DNA of 64,000 nucleotides from Firmicutes bacterium UBA6806 (GTDB lineage Bacteria; Bacillota; Clostridia; Peptostreptococcales; Acidaminobacteraceae). The stretch spans positions 1 to 64,000 of the forward strand of contig DKFC01000020.1 in assembly GCA_002452745.1 (NCBI GenBank). The letters run 5' to 3'. The translations under genes were made by a program, and so were the position numbers. Below are positions 16,521-24,595 of this stretch, piece after piece (within the stretch, counting starts at the first letter, position 1; each line of letters begins with the position of its first letter). The notes beneath the pieces are model-generated. The model had not been told where the DNA came from and searched no databases. It was given only the letters and a program-made list of their open reading frames with translations.

Positions 16521-17755
16521 GATGACCTCCCTAGCGCAATTACAGTATGACATATGACCTCTATTCCCTTTTGAAGGGCATCATAGTCAGTCCATTCCTC
16601 CTTACAGTGACTTCTTCCCTCTTTGCTGGGAACAAAGATCAATCCAGTGTCCACTACCGATGCCATAATCATCGCATCGTGACCAGCGCCACTTGACATT
16701 TCTTTATAGCTTATTCCCAGTTTTTCAGAACTCTCTCTAAGAGCCTTTTCAACGGATTCTGCCAGTCTTGTTGGCTTTACTGTAAGCAATGTCTCTATTT
16801 CAAATTGAAGCTGTCCACGTTCAGACAATGCCTTCAATTGACTTTCAATTTTATGGTGAACCCCTTCTACTGAGAGGGCATTTTTTGATCTGATGTCCAC
16901 AGTAAACTCAGCCACCCCAGGAACAATATTCGCCGCACACGGTTTGATATTTAAAACCCCTACAGTTGCAACCGTTCCATCATTTGTTGCATTTGCGAAT
17001 TGAGGGATCTTAGCAATGACTTCCGCCGCAGCCTGCAAAGCATCACATCTAAGGTGCATCGGTGTCGTCCCCGCGTGATCGGGCCTTCCAACGATCTTGA
17101 CACTTAATTGCCTGATGCCGACAACCTCCTTGACGATTCCCACTTCTATGGCTTCTTGCTCCAATACAGGGCCTTGTTCAATATGAAGTTCTATGAAAGC
17201 TTTGATGTCCTCTGGGTTTCTCTTCGCCTCCTCAATTCGCTTTGGATCAAATCCAAAGGCAGAGAGAGCATCAGACATGGAAATTCCATGTGAGTCCTTA
17301 TTTGTCATCAACTCTTCGTAAGTGACCACACCAGTCATGGCACGACTTCCATAGAGTCCAGCACCAAATCGACCGCCTTCTTCCTCAATCAGTGCCGCAA
17401 ACTCCACTGTATTTTTTAACTCTATTTCACTTTCTGAGATAACTCTCAAAATTTCAAGCCCCATGACAACACCTGCTGGACCATCGAAATTGCCACCGTT
17501 TTTTACGGAGTCGAAATGTGATCCAATCATAATGACTGGTAGAGTCGGTTCTGTTCCCTCTAACCTTCCAAATAGATTCCCTGCCGCATCTTCATAGGGG
17601 ATAATTCCGAGTTTATTCAGTTCTCCCTTTAGATACTCTCTAGCGCCTCTGTCGGCCTCTGTAAGAGAAAATCGAGTCAACCCATTTTCCCTTGTGGCAT
17701 TGAAATTGGACAGTGCCTCAATATCGCTTTGAATTCTCTCTAAATTTGTCAACAT
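16517..17755 (-). CDS. M20C-family amidohydrolase (N-carbamoyl-amino-acid/allantoate hydrolase type)
   Basis: About 412 residues of the hydantoinase/carbamoylase branch of M20. Signatures: LTRFSLTEADRGAREYL, MIGSHFDSVKNGGNFDGPAGV with the metal-binding His and Asp, LIEEEGGRFGAGLYGSRAMTG, ELHIEQGPVLE, GRPDHAGTTPMHLRCDAL and SGAGHDAMIMA. This branch cleaves N-carbamoyl amino acids or ureido compounds such as allantoate. The start is set at an internal ATG with AGAAGGCAGG upstream; the longer frame adds 19 residues without family support. It lies just after the permease gene and is coupled by ATGA to the next amidohydrolase. Substrate choice among carbamoyl-amino acids, allantoate and ureidoglycolate is open. 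Confidence 0.85.
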   Translation of the reverse strand: MLTNLERIQSDIEALSNFNATRENGLTRFSLTEADRGAREYLKGELNKLGIIPYEDAAGNLFGRLEGTEPTLPVIMIGSHFDSVKNGGNFDGPAGVVMGLEILRVISESEIELKNTVEFAALIEEEGGRFGAGLYGSRAMTGVVTYEELMTNKDSHGISMSDALSAFGFDPKRIEEAKRNPEDIKAFIELHIEQGPVLEQEAIEVGIVKEVVGIRQLSVKIVGRPDHAGTTPMHLRCDALQAAAEVIAKIPQFANATNDGTVATVGVLNIKPCAANIVPGVAEFTVDIRSKNALSVEGVHHKIESQLKALSERGQLQFEIETLLTVKPTRLAESVEKALRESSEKLGISYKEMSSGAGHDAMIMASVVDTGLIFVPSKEGRSHCKEEWTDYDALQKGIEVICHTVIALGRSS

Positions 17756-17820
17756 CGCAACCTGCCTTCTTGATGATTGGTTAAAATCAGCGCTTTCTAA
17801 AGAAAGCGCCAATTATAATT

Positions 17821-19008
17821 CTACAGTAATTTAACAAAGATACCTGCAATGATAACCGATGCAATTGTAACAGTTGTAAAACCGCCTACCAACATCTTTG
17901 GAATCATTTGATCCATTGCATATTCTCTTTCCTCTTCTGTTTCAGTGGACGATTTAATCGCCTCAATGGTGAGAACATAGTCTGCTGGAAAACCATAAAG
18001 CGCTGTCATTGCCACCGAAAAAGCCATTTCCTTCGTGTAACCGAGGAGTTTTCCGAGAATCATTGAGAAAATTCCCATACCAGCAACACCAAGCACGATG
18101 ATGCCAAATAACGGACCTGCTATTTCCTTTAGCATCACTGGTGTTGCTTGAGATAACCCTGCGAAGATATAGGCCATTAAAACAGTCATCAAAAATCCAA
18201 AGGCATTTGCTTTGACCAAGGCCTTCTCTTCAAGGAATCCAATTTCCCTTCCGATAACACCAAACAAAAGACAGACGACAAATTGATTGAGGTGGAGAAT
18301 TGGCGATGCCAAAACAGCAAGCCAAGCTACAAATCCCAATTTGACAAGGATGACATAAGGTGTCAAATAGGCTTCAGGAACAGCTGGAAATATTTTAAAC
18401 TTGCTCTTGGTCTCTTCACTTTCCTTTGCAAGTCTTTCGTGTGGTTTAAACGAAACCGCGCCACTTCTAATCTCACCTGCCAGTCTAGCCGCTTCTTTTT
18501 TAAGAAGGATAGCTGTCACTGGATACCCAAAGAACCCCTGCATAATATACATTGCTGTTGCCAGAACCGCCAGTGTTGGCAATCCCAAATCCTTTGCCGC
18601 TGTGGACAGAAGAATAGACGCCACAACGCCACCTGTAAGCGGCGGTGTTGCCGCAACAACTGTTTGCCAGCCGAAGAACACTTGACCTATTGTTAATGTC
18701 ATGGCACAGATGCCCACGATTCCAGCAAGTGCTATGACAACAGTCCTCCACTGACCTAAAAGTTCTCTGACACTCATCAGTGTTCCCATATGAGTTAACA
18801 GAAGATACATTGAAAGATACACCACCGGCATGGAAAACGAGCTCTGAGTGACGATGTCAGCCGGCAAAACAGTCCAAAAACCAATTAGGAAAAGAACCGC
18901 GGATACAAAAACAGATGGAATAAATGCCTTCGTCTTGGTCGATACGATTTCGCCAATTGTCAAAATTGCCAAGACGATACTAAATGCTAATACGACGTTC
19001 AATACCAT
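17821..19008 (-). CDS. Polytopic membrane protein, putative transporter of the amidohydrolase operon
   Basis: A 395-residue integral membrane protein with about ten to eleven hydrophobic segments in two halves, joined near residues 190-215 by a hydrophilic stretch rich in Glu, Lys and Ser. A glycine-rich re-entrant-like motif (ATPPLTGGVVASILLSTAAKDLG, around 140-162) recalls sodium/glutamate-symporter-type carriers, and the second half has GVAGMGIFSMILGKLLG. I cannot assign a family with confidence. It is first in an operon with three amidohydrolases and divergent from a PucR-type regulator, so import of an N-acyl or N-carbamoyl amino compound is the natural reading. That is inference from context. 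Starts behind AGGAGG. Confidence 0.7.
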   Translation of the reverse strand: MVLNVVLAFSIVLAILTIGEIVSTKTKAFIPSVFVSAVLFLIGFWTVLPADIVTQSSFSMPVVYLSMYLLLTHMGTLMSVRELLGQWRTVVIALAGIVGICAMTLTIGQVFFGWQTVVAATPPLTGGVVASILLSTAAKDLGLPTLAVLATAMYIMQGFFGYPVTAILLKKEAARLAGEIRSGAVSFKPHERLAKESEETKSKFKIFPAVPEAYLTPYVILVKLGFVAWLAVLASPILHLNQFVVCLLFGVIGREIGFLEEKALVKANAFGFLMTVLMAYIFAGLSQATPVMLKEIAGPLFGIIVLGVAGMGIFSMILGKLLGYTKEMAFSVAMTALYGFPADYVLTIEAIKSSTETEEEREYAMDQMIPKMLVGGFTTVTIASVIIAGIFVKLL

Positions 19009-19112
19009 ATAAACCTCCTAAAACTTTATTTACTGAATAGTCTAACAACATTGAAATGGATTTTCTATGTTGTTAACACCAAATAATCATTTATTTTTTT
19101 GTGACAAATGGA

Positions 19113-19118
19113 TATAAT
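19113..19118 (+). promoter_or_regulatory. Candidate -10 element of the PucR-type regulator gene
   Basis: A perfect TATAAT 27 bp before the regulator start, with AAAAGGTG as ribosome site. At 17-bp spacing the -35 region is TTTATT, which is weak. The 136-bp divergent spacer must also hold the operon promoter and any regulator site; none is clear by eye. Confidence 0.45.
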
Positions 19119-19144
19119 ATTAAGAAAAGTTAAAAGGTGATTTC

Positions 19145-20983
19145 ATGGAATCTATAACAACACGCGAGCGAAAATTAGAGGCGCTTTTAGACGCCAGTAA
19201 GATTCTCAACACTTCCCAAGACACGTCGGAGATCCTAAAATCTCTTTTGGAGTTGTCCTTGTCTCTAATTGACGGCGGGGATGCTGGCTGTATTTTTCTG
19301 CACAACAGGTCTACCGACCTCCTAGAAATGTCCGCCTATGTCGGAATGGGAGATTCTGTTAAGGACGTAAAGCTCATGCCAGGAGAATCCATGACGGGTA
19401 TCTGCTTTATCAACAACCGCCCCATGTTCTTTGACGGCAGCGATGTCGTCCAGCAGAACATGGGAAACATGTCTCAAAAAAATACGCATATGGCTGTGGC
19501 TGGCAACGTAGAAGCCGATAAAATATACGGCTCAATTTGCTGTCCGCTTTTGCATAGAGGTGAATCTCTCGGGGTTTTGGTCATAGACAACTTTTCAAAC
19601 TTTGCCCCTCTCACAGAATCAGATGTTGAGCTGCTCACTGCAATCTCAGTACAAGCAACTATTGCCATCATAAATGCCCGAAACTATGAAAAGGAACTTG
19701 AAAACAATAGAAAACTTGAAGAATACAATCGAATCATTGAAAACCAGCGCGACTTGTACCGTTTGAGCACACAGGTTCACAGCAAATTTACCGACATGGT
19801 TCTCAAAGGCAGTACCACCGCTGACATTTTAAGAGAGGTCAAGCAACTCACGGGAAAAGATGTTTTAATTATAGACATCATCCACAACATAGCAGGGCAT
19901 ACTTTTGAAGACAAGCTCCCTCTTGATATCCGTAAACTTCAACCACTTATTGCCCAGCGACTTCCGTGGAATACCAAGAGCTCGTTTTTTGAATCCACCA
20001 CTCGAAAGCACTATTTTATCTTTCCGATTATCGTAAATCACGAACCACTTGGCTGGCTCTGCCTTCTCAGTGACAGTATTCCTCTGTCTGAAAATATCGT
20101 TATCACAGCAGAGAGAAGTGCCACTATTCTAGCGCTGGAACTCCTCAAACAAAACGAGCTAAACGATCTCGAACAATCCATAAAGGGCGACTTCCTCGAC
20201 AGTCTCATCACAGGTGAAAACCTGCCTTCTGTCCAGAAGTATTCCGAAAGCTATAATTTTAATCTGAATTCAAACCACAGGCTTTTATTACTTGAGTTCT
20301 CCTTTAAAGGACGCTATAGTACAGATTCAAAGGACTATGAAAAGCGCATTCGGAATTGCATCAATCATTTTTATACGCTTTTTTCCACATTTCTCTCAAA
20401 GGCGTATCCCGGTTCAGTAGCACTGATTAGACATCACCAAATTGTCTGCATTTTAGAATTTGAGTCCGAAAATGAGCCTCATGGTCTCCTGGAATTTGTA
20501 AAGACGGAGTATCACGAAAATTATTCAAATGTGTTTAGAGACCTTATCGTCAAAATCGGAATCAGTGATGTGATTTCAGACATACACGCCTATAAGGACG
20601 CCTATGAAAATGCAAAGCACACCCTCAATTTAATCAACAAAAAAAGTACAGACGCTGTTCAGTGGCTGTACTTTAAAGATATTCACATTAAACGATTTCT
20701 CCTAGGCAATGATCCAAAAGACCTCCAAAATTTCACAGATAAAACCCTAGGGCCTCTACTGAATTACAACAACGCCTCTAAAGAGGATTTCATGACGACT
20801 CTAAAAGTCTATGTCAAGTCCAATGGAAATTGGTCGCATACCAAGAACGAACTTCATATTCACGGCAACACCCTGACCTATCGGCTGGGTCGAATCGAGG
20901 AAATTCTCCGCATGAATCTGAACGACTATCAGGATCGACTGCGTCTACAGATTGCCTTTGAAATCTTGGAGCTCTTTGCGTAA
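19145..20983 (+). CDS. GAF-domain regulator with PucR-type C-terminal helix-turn-helix
   Basis: A 612-residue cytoplasmic transcription factor. Residues about 25-180 form a GAF domain (DAGCIFLHNRSTDLLEMSAYVG ... GSICCPLLHRGESLGVLVIDN) and are followed by a coiled coil. Residues about 215-330 look like a second ligand domain with a PucR-like layout, about 330-530 a GGDEF-like/CdaR middle region, and about 545-610 the PucR C-terminal HTH (LKVYVKSNGNWSHTKNELHIHGNTLTYRLGRIEEIL). This family commonly activates neighbouring purine or amino-acid degradation genes. It is divergent from the permease-amidohydrolase operon, making it the likely pathway-specific regulator. Its 3' end overlaps the convergent HD gene by 39 bp. 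Confidence 0.85.
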   Translation: MESITTRERKLEALLDASKILNTSQDTSEILKSLLELSLSLIDGGDAGCIFLHNRSTDLLEMSAYVGMGDSVKDVKLMPGESMTGICFINNRPMFFDGSDVVQQNMGNMSQKNTHMAVAGNVEADKIYGSICCPLLHRGESLGVLVIDNFSNFAPLTESDVELLTAISVQATIAIINARNYEKELENNRKLEEYNRIIENQRDLYRLSTQVHSKFTDMVLKGSTTADILREVKQLTGKDVLIIDIIHNIAGHTFEDKLPLDIRKLQPLIAQRLPWNTKSSFFESTTRKHYFIFPIIVNHEPLGWLCLLSDSIPLSENIVITAERSATILALELLKQNELNDLEQSIKGDFLDSLITGENLPSVQKYSESYNFNLNSNHRLLLLEFSFKGRYSTDSKDYEKRIRNCINHFYTLFSTFLSKAYPGSVALIRHHQIVCILEFESENEPHGLLEFVKTEYHENYSNVFRDLIVKIGISDVISDIHAYKDAYENAKHTLNLINKKSTDAVQWLYFKDIHIKRFLLGNDPKDLQNFTDKTLGPLLNYNNASKEDFMTTLKVYVKSNGNWSHTKNELHIHGNTLTYRLGRIEEILRMNLNDYQDRLRLQIAFEILELFA

Positions 20984-21598
20984 ACTTAGTTTTTCCCTTT
21001 CTTGCTCCAAGAAAAATATATAGGCTTCCTGTGACCAAGGATGATAGCAACTCAACTGTTCCCGTTGTTTGTGGAGATTTTCTTGATAGAAAAAGCAAGC
21101 GTCATCTATTGAACGTTCGAGGGCTAACTTCACATTATTGGTAAGCTGCTGATACGGTTCTTCATGCCAGCTTATTTTATCCGCAATAAAAACGGCTTTT
21201 TCTATGTCGCTTGGATTTGATTTTAAAGTGGTGTGACACTCAATTGCGTTGAGCACGCTCAAATCGTCGACGCCAAAGACGATTTCGGCTATGTATCTTG
21301 ATGCAAACTGATGCAGTATAGGAAGTGCTCGACGCTCCTCAGTCGAAATAACTTTCCCGTTGGACTCACAAAATTCAGCCAAATCATCTGTTTCCACAAC
21401 CCTGCCAACATCGTGAAGCAATGCGCCCAGCTTTCGCTTTGGCTTGTCCTCCCGTCTCTGAAGAGGAATGCTCTTCAGCGCTTTGACAACATCCAGTGTG
21501 TGAAAATAGACAGATTCCTTTCCAAAATGATAAAAGTACCTCTTGACTTGTTCCTCTAACGTCGAGTCTTCAAACCTGATATAATAGTCCTTTTTCAT
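20945..21598 (-). CDS. HD-domain hydrolase, YqeK-like
   Basis: A 217-residue HD-superfamily metal-dependent phosphohydrolase. The conserved residues appear in order: H33 in YFHTLDVVKAL, the HD pair in GALLHDVGR, a His in LPILHQFASR, and ECHTTLKSNPSDIEKAVFIADKISW, a pattern typical of YqeK enzymes that split symmetrical dinucleoside tetraphosphates. The protein is slightly longer than YqeK (about 190 residues), and the usual neighbours nadD and rsfS are absent, so an exact YqeK role is not secure. Its last 13 codons overlap the end of the convergent regulator gene. Confidence 0.75.
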   Translation of the reverse strand: MKKDYYIRFEDSTLEEQVKRYFYHFGKESVYFHTLDVVKALKSIPLQRREDKPKRKLGALLHDVGRVVETDDLAEFCESNGKVISTEERRALPILHQFASRYIAEIVFGVDDLSVLNAIECHTTLKSNPSDIEKAVFIADKISWHEEPYQQLTNNVKLALERSIDDACFFYQENLHKQREQLSCYHPWSQEAYIFFLEQEREKLSLRKELQDFKGNL

Positions 21599-21692
21599 AT
21601 TTTTGCTCCTGAAATATAATGACTTAGATATCCTTTTTTAACAATGCTCTTTTTACCATTGTACTGCTCTGCACCTCTCATTGCAAATTAGA

Positions 21693-21746
21693 ATTAAAAA
21701 CCCCAGCTATAAAATAGAGCACACGCAATATTATATAGCTGGGGTT
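21693..21746 (-). terminator. Rho-independent terminator after the aminotransferase gene
   Basis: The arms AACCCCAGCTATA (21699-21711) and TATAGCTGGGGTT (21734-21746) pair perfectly, with TTTTTAAT following on the minus strand. The transcript running from porG or gntR through the aminotransferase ends here. Confidence 0.85.
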
Positions 21747-21763
21747 CTGTTCTATTTGGCCTC

Positions 21764-22945
21764 TTACAATTCTTCTTTCAAGAGATTTCCCAATCGAATA
21801 ATGCCTTCGACGATTTTGTCATCTGGCATATTGGAGTAATTCACACGCATGGTGTTCTCATGTCCGCCGTTTGGGAAAAAGGATCCTCCTGGAACAAAGG
21901 CAACTTTCTTCTCCACAGCTTTGACCATGAGCGCCTTCGAATCAATGCTCTCAGGTAAAACCACCCATGCAAATAGACCACCTTGCGGAATCTCATACTT
22001 TGCAGATTCAGGAAAATGAGTTTTCATGGTATCCATCATGAGATCTCTGCGATGTTTATAGACTTTTTTTATTTTTTCCACATGTGCATCTAAGTCATAA
22101 TCCTCTAAGAATACAGCTAGTTCCCTCTGACTAATGGAACTGGACTGCAAGTCAGCACTTTGCTTTACAGTGATATACTTTGACAAGAGTTCCTTGCCTG
22201 CACACACCCAACCAATTCTAAGCCCTGGTGAAAACGTCTTTGAAAAAGTGCCTAGATAGACGACGCGCTCCTCCGTATCAAGCGACTTAATTGCCGGATA
22301 TGCCGTTCCCTCAAATCTGAGTTCACCATATGGGTTGTCCTCTATAATCACGAGGTTATGCCTATTGGCTATATCAACCAGTGCTTTACGTCTTTCAAGC
22401 GACCAAGTTCTCCCAGATGGATTTTGAAAATCGGGGATGACATAGATGAACTTGGCTCTTGGCGTTGCCTTGATTGTTTCCTCGAGATGGGTCATAATCA
22501 TCCCATCGCTGTCTGTATCAATTTCTTTAAATTGACATTCATATGCTTTAAAGGCATTGATTGCCCCCAAATAGCTAGGACTTTCACATAAAACATAGTC
22601 TTCTGGATTTATAAAGACCTTTCCCGTAAAGTCAAGTCCTTGTTGTGAGCCACTTGTGATGAGGATATCATCTTTTGTGGTCTTAATCCCCTGTTTGCCC
22701 ATCCGTGTGGCAATTTGTGTTCGGAGCGGATCAAATCCTTCTGTTGGGCTGTATTGAAGCGCTTCTTTTCCCATAGTATCCAGCACTTTTTGCGTGACCT
22801 CTTTCATTTCCTCAATCGGAAAGAGCTCAGGCGCTGGAAGACCGCCTGCAAACGAAATAATATCCGGTTGTTGTGTCAATTTCAATATTTCTCTGATTTC
22901 CGATGCTTTTGCCTTCTTTACGCGTTCTGAAAAAAGATGATTCAT
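21764..22945 (-). CDS. Class I/II aminotransferase, LysN/MocR-core type
   Basis: A 393-residue PLP enzyme that swaps an amino group between an amino acid and a 2-oxoacid. Motifs: SFAGGLPAPELFP at the N-terminus, ITSGSQQGLDF, ESPSYLGAI, YVIPDFQNPSGRTWSLERR with the conserved NP(S)G, IIEDNPYGELRF, and the PLP lysine in YLGTFSKTFSPGLRIGWV. This branch includes 2-aminoadipate, aromatic and branched-chain aminotransferases. It is 20 bp downstream of gntR and in line with porGDAB, so it probably makes the 2-oxoacid that the ferredoxin oxidoreductase decarboxylates. Substrate preference cannot be read from sequence. Confidence 0.88.
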   Translation of the reverse strand: MNHLFSERVKKAKASEIREILKLTQQPDIISFAGGLPAPELFPIEEMKEVTQKVLDTMGKEALQYSPTEGFDPLRTQIATRMGKQGIKTTKDDILITSGSQQGLDFTGKVFINPEDYVLCESPSYLGAINAFKAYECQFKEIDTDSDGMIMTHLEETIKATPRAKFIYVIPDFQNPSGRTWSLERRKALVDIANRHNLVIIEDNPYGELRFEGTAYPAIKSLDTEERVVYLGTFSKTFSPGLRIGWVCAGKELLSKYITVKQSADLQSSSISQRELAVFLEDYDLDAHVEKIKKVYKHRRDLMMDTMKTHFPESAKYEIPQGGLFAWVVLPESIDSKALMVKAVEKKVAFVPGGSFFPNGGHENTMRVNYSNMPDDKIVEGIIRLGNLLKEEL

Positions 22946-22965
22946 ACATTCGCCTCCTAAATTCC

Positions 22966-23601
22966 CTAAGAAAAAAAGTTTCTGGACATTTCCTCTAGAA
23001 ATCGCCTTGTATGCTCCTCAGTGTATTTTCTAGCTTCTTCTTGATTCTTGTCTTTAATTGCCGCCGCAATGTCCTGAAGAGACTCAAAGAACCACTCAAA
23101 GTTCTCAATAACATACTGGATGGACTGCAAAAATCTTGCTGTTTTAGTGTTTAAATTGTCCAGTACGTCTATGAGAATCTCATTTCTAGATGCCCGTCTG
23201 ATAATTTCATGAAATTTCTGATCATCTTGGATGCACAACTTGTAATCTCTTACGATATCGTAAGTTGAAAACCGCTCAATGATCTGAAACAATTCGTCTA
23301 TTTCCTCGGCAGTAGCTCTCTTTGCCGCAAGTTCAGCAGCCAAGGCCTCAAGATTTTTTTTGACTTCATAGGCACTTTTTACAGTTGCCAAGTCAATTTG
23401 CGTGACGAAAGTGCCCACTCTGGGTCTAATTTCCACCAACTCAATCTGAGACAGTTTAATCAGCGCTTCCCTAACAGGGGTTCTACTAACACCGAATTCC
23501 TGTATTAAATCCTTTTCATTTATAACGTCACCCGGCTTCATCTCCAGCTCTATGATGCGTTTTTTCAATTCCTCAAAAATAACATTATTTGCTTGTTTCA
23601 C
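22966..23601 (-). CDS. GntR-family repressor, FadR subfamily
   Basis: A 211-residue regulator: an N-terminal winged HTH (GDVINEKDLIQEFGVSRTPVREALIKLSQIELVEIRPRVGTFV, residues about 22-65) and an all-helical FCD ligand domain with metal-site residues in DDQKFHEIIRRAS and TEEHTRRFLEEM. The start codon is GTG behind GGAAGGG. It lies between porB and the aminotransferase and probably controls both. A palindrome typical for this subfamily is in its own leader (23635-23652). The effector is likely an amino acid or organic acid. Confidence 0.9.
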   Translation of the reverse strand: MKQANNVIFEELKKRIIELEMKPGDVINEKDLIQEFGVSRTPVREALIKLSQIELVEIRPRVGTFVTQIDLATVKSAYEVKKNLEALAAELAAKRATAEEIDELFQIIERFSTYDIVRDYKLCIQDDQKFHEIIRRASRNEILIDVLDNLNTKTARFLQSIQYVIENFEWFFESLQDIAAAIKDKNQEEARKYTEEHTRRFLEEMSRNFFS

Positions 23602-23634
23602 GATTACCCTTCCTCATTTGTTGATTCATGTAAT

Positions 23635-23652
23635 ATTTTGTAAGAACAAAAT
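23635..23652. promoter_or_regulatory. Candidate GntR operator in the gntR leader
   Basis: The sequence ATTTTGTAAGAACAAAAT has perfect 7-bp arms around 4 bases and contains TTGT-N4-ACAA on the minus strand, close to FadR-subfamily sites. It lies about 10 bp downstream of the predicted -10, where bound repressor would block transcription start or elongation: the usual sign of autoregulation. Confidence 0.55.
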
Positions 23653-23662
23653 CTTTAGGTCT

Positions 23663-23691
23663 ATTATACATGATTGAAAAGGGTAAACCAA
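23663..23691 (-). promoter_or_regulatory. Internal promoter of gntR
   Basis: TTGGTT (complement of 23686-23691) and TATAAT (complement of 23663-23668) are 17 bp apart on the minus strand, just downstream of the porB stop. gntR and the aminotransferase can therefore be expressed apart from porGDAB. Confidence 0.55.
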
Positions 23692-23698
23692 GCCTTTG

Positions 23699-24595
23699 TT
23701 ATGACCACTCTTCAAGCATTTGAGACCATTTTTCCGCTCTCAGCGACTCAATGGTTTCAATGTCCGCCTCAGTCAGATGTCTAAATCTAGACTGACCTTT
23801 CAAATAGCTTCTGACATCCACTGACAAATCTGCTCTTTTATTGAGTCTGAATTTTCCATTTTCATATTCTGCCAAATACCAAAGTCCGTTGTCCACAACC
23901 TCTTTTGCAATGGCGATTGTCTGATCAGATTCATGTCCCCAGCCAGTTGGACATGGTGAAAACACATGGATATAAGCTGGCCCATCGGCATCTTTTGCCT
24001 TCTGTACTTTCGCCATAAAATCCTCTGGATATCCAATACTGGCAGTGGCAGCATAACAAATTCCGTGAGCTGCTACAATTTCAAACATGTTCTTTTTAGG
24101 CTTTATATTGCCTCTGATGACTTTACCAGCTGGAGTCGTCGTCGTGCTTGCCCCAAAGGGTGTCAAGCCGCTCTTCTGAATCCCAGTGTTCATATAAGCT
24201 TCGTTATCCGTACAGATGTAGATAAATTTCTCACCTCTGTCAATAGCGCCAGAAAGTGCTTGAATTCCAATATCAGCAGTGCCTCCATCCCCTGCAAACG
24301 CAAGGGAAATTCGCTCTTTCCCAAGCGATTTTAAACCAGCTGCAACGCCTGTGGCCACAGCCGCAGCCGAAGCAAACGGGGTTATGATCGCATTGTTCTT
24401 AAATGCCATGTTCGGATATATAAAGGAAACTGCTGACATGCAACCAGCAGGGAGTGATAAATAGGCCTTTGGCCCAACGACTTTAAGTGCAAGCCTGAGT
24501 GCCAAGCTCTCTCCACAGCCGCCACAGGCCTTATGTCCATAAAAGTACTCTTCTGTGGTCATATTTCTCGCCGTCAATTTTACCGTCTGATTCAT
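23699..24595 (-). CDS. porB: 2-oxoacid:ferredoxin oxidoreductase, beta subunit
   Basis: Thiamine-diphosphate subunit of a pyruvate- or 2-oxoisovalerate-type oxidoreductase that converts a 2-oxoacid to acyl-CoA, CO2 and reduced ferredoxin. Cluster-binding cysteines appear early (KACGGCGESLALRLAL) and the TPP/Mg motif is AFAGDGGTADIGIQALSGA followed by YICTDNEAYMNTGIQ. About 298 residues, normal for PorB. The start is the ATG that overlaps the alpha-subunit stop as ATGA, behind GAGGTG. The last gene of the four-gene set; an internal gntR promoter follows immediately. The name is given by family; the preferred 2-oxoacid is undetermined. Confidence 0.9.
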   Translation of the reverse strand: MNQTVKLTARNMTTEEYFYGHKACGGCGESLALRLALKVVGPKAYLSLPAGCMSAVSFIYPNMAFKNNAIITPFASAAAVATGVAAGLKSLGKERISLAFAGDGGTADIGIQALSGAIDRGEKFIYICTDNEAYMNTGIQKSGLTPFGASTTTTPAGKVIRGNIKPKKNMFEIVAAHGICYAATASIGYPEDFMAKVQKAKDADGPAYIHVFSPCPTGWGHESDQTIAIAKEVVDNGLWYLAEYENGKFRLNKRADLSVDVRSYLKGQSRFRHLTEADIETIESLRAEKWSQMLEEWS

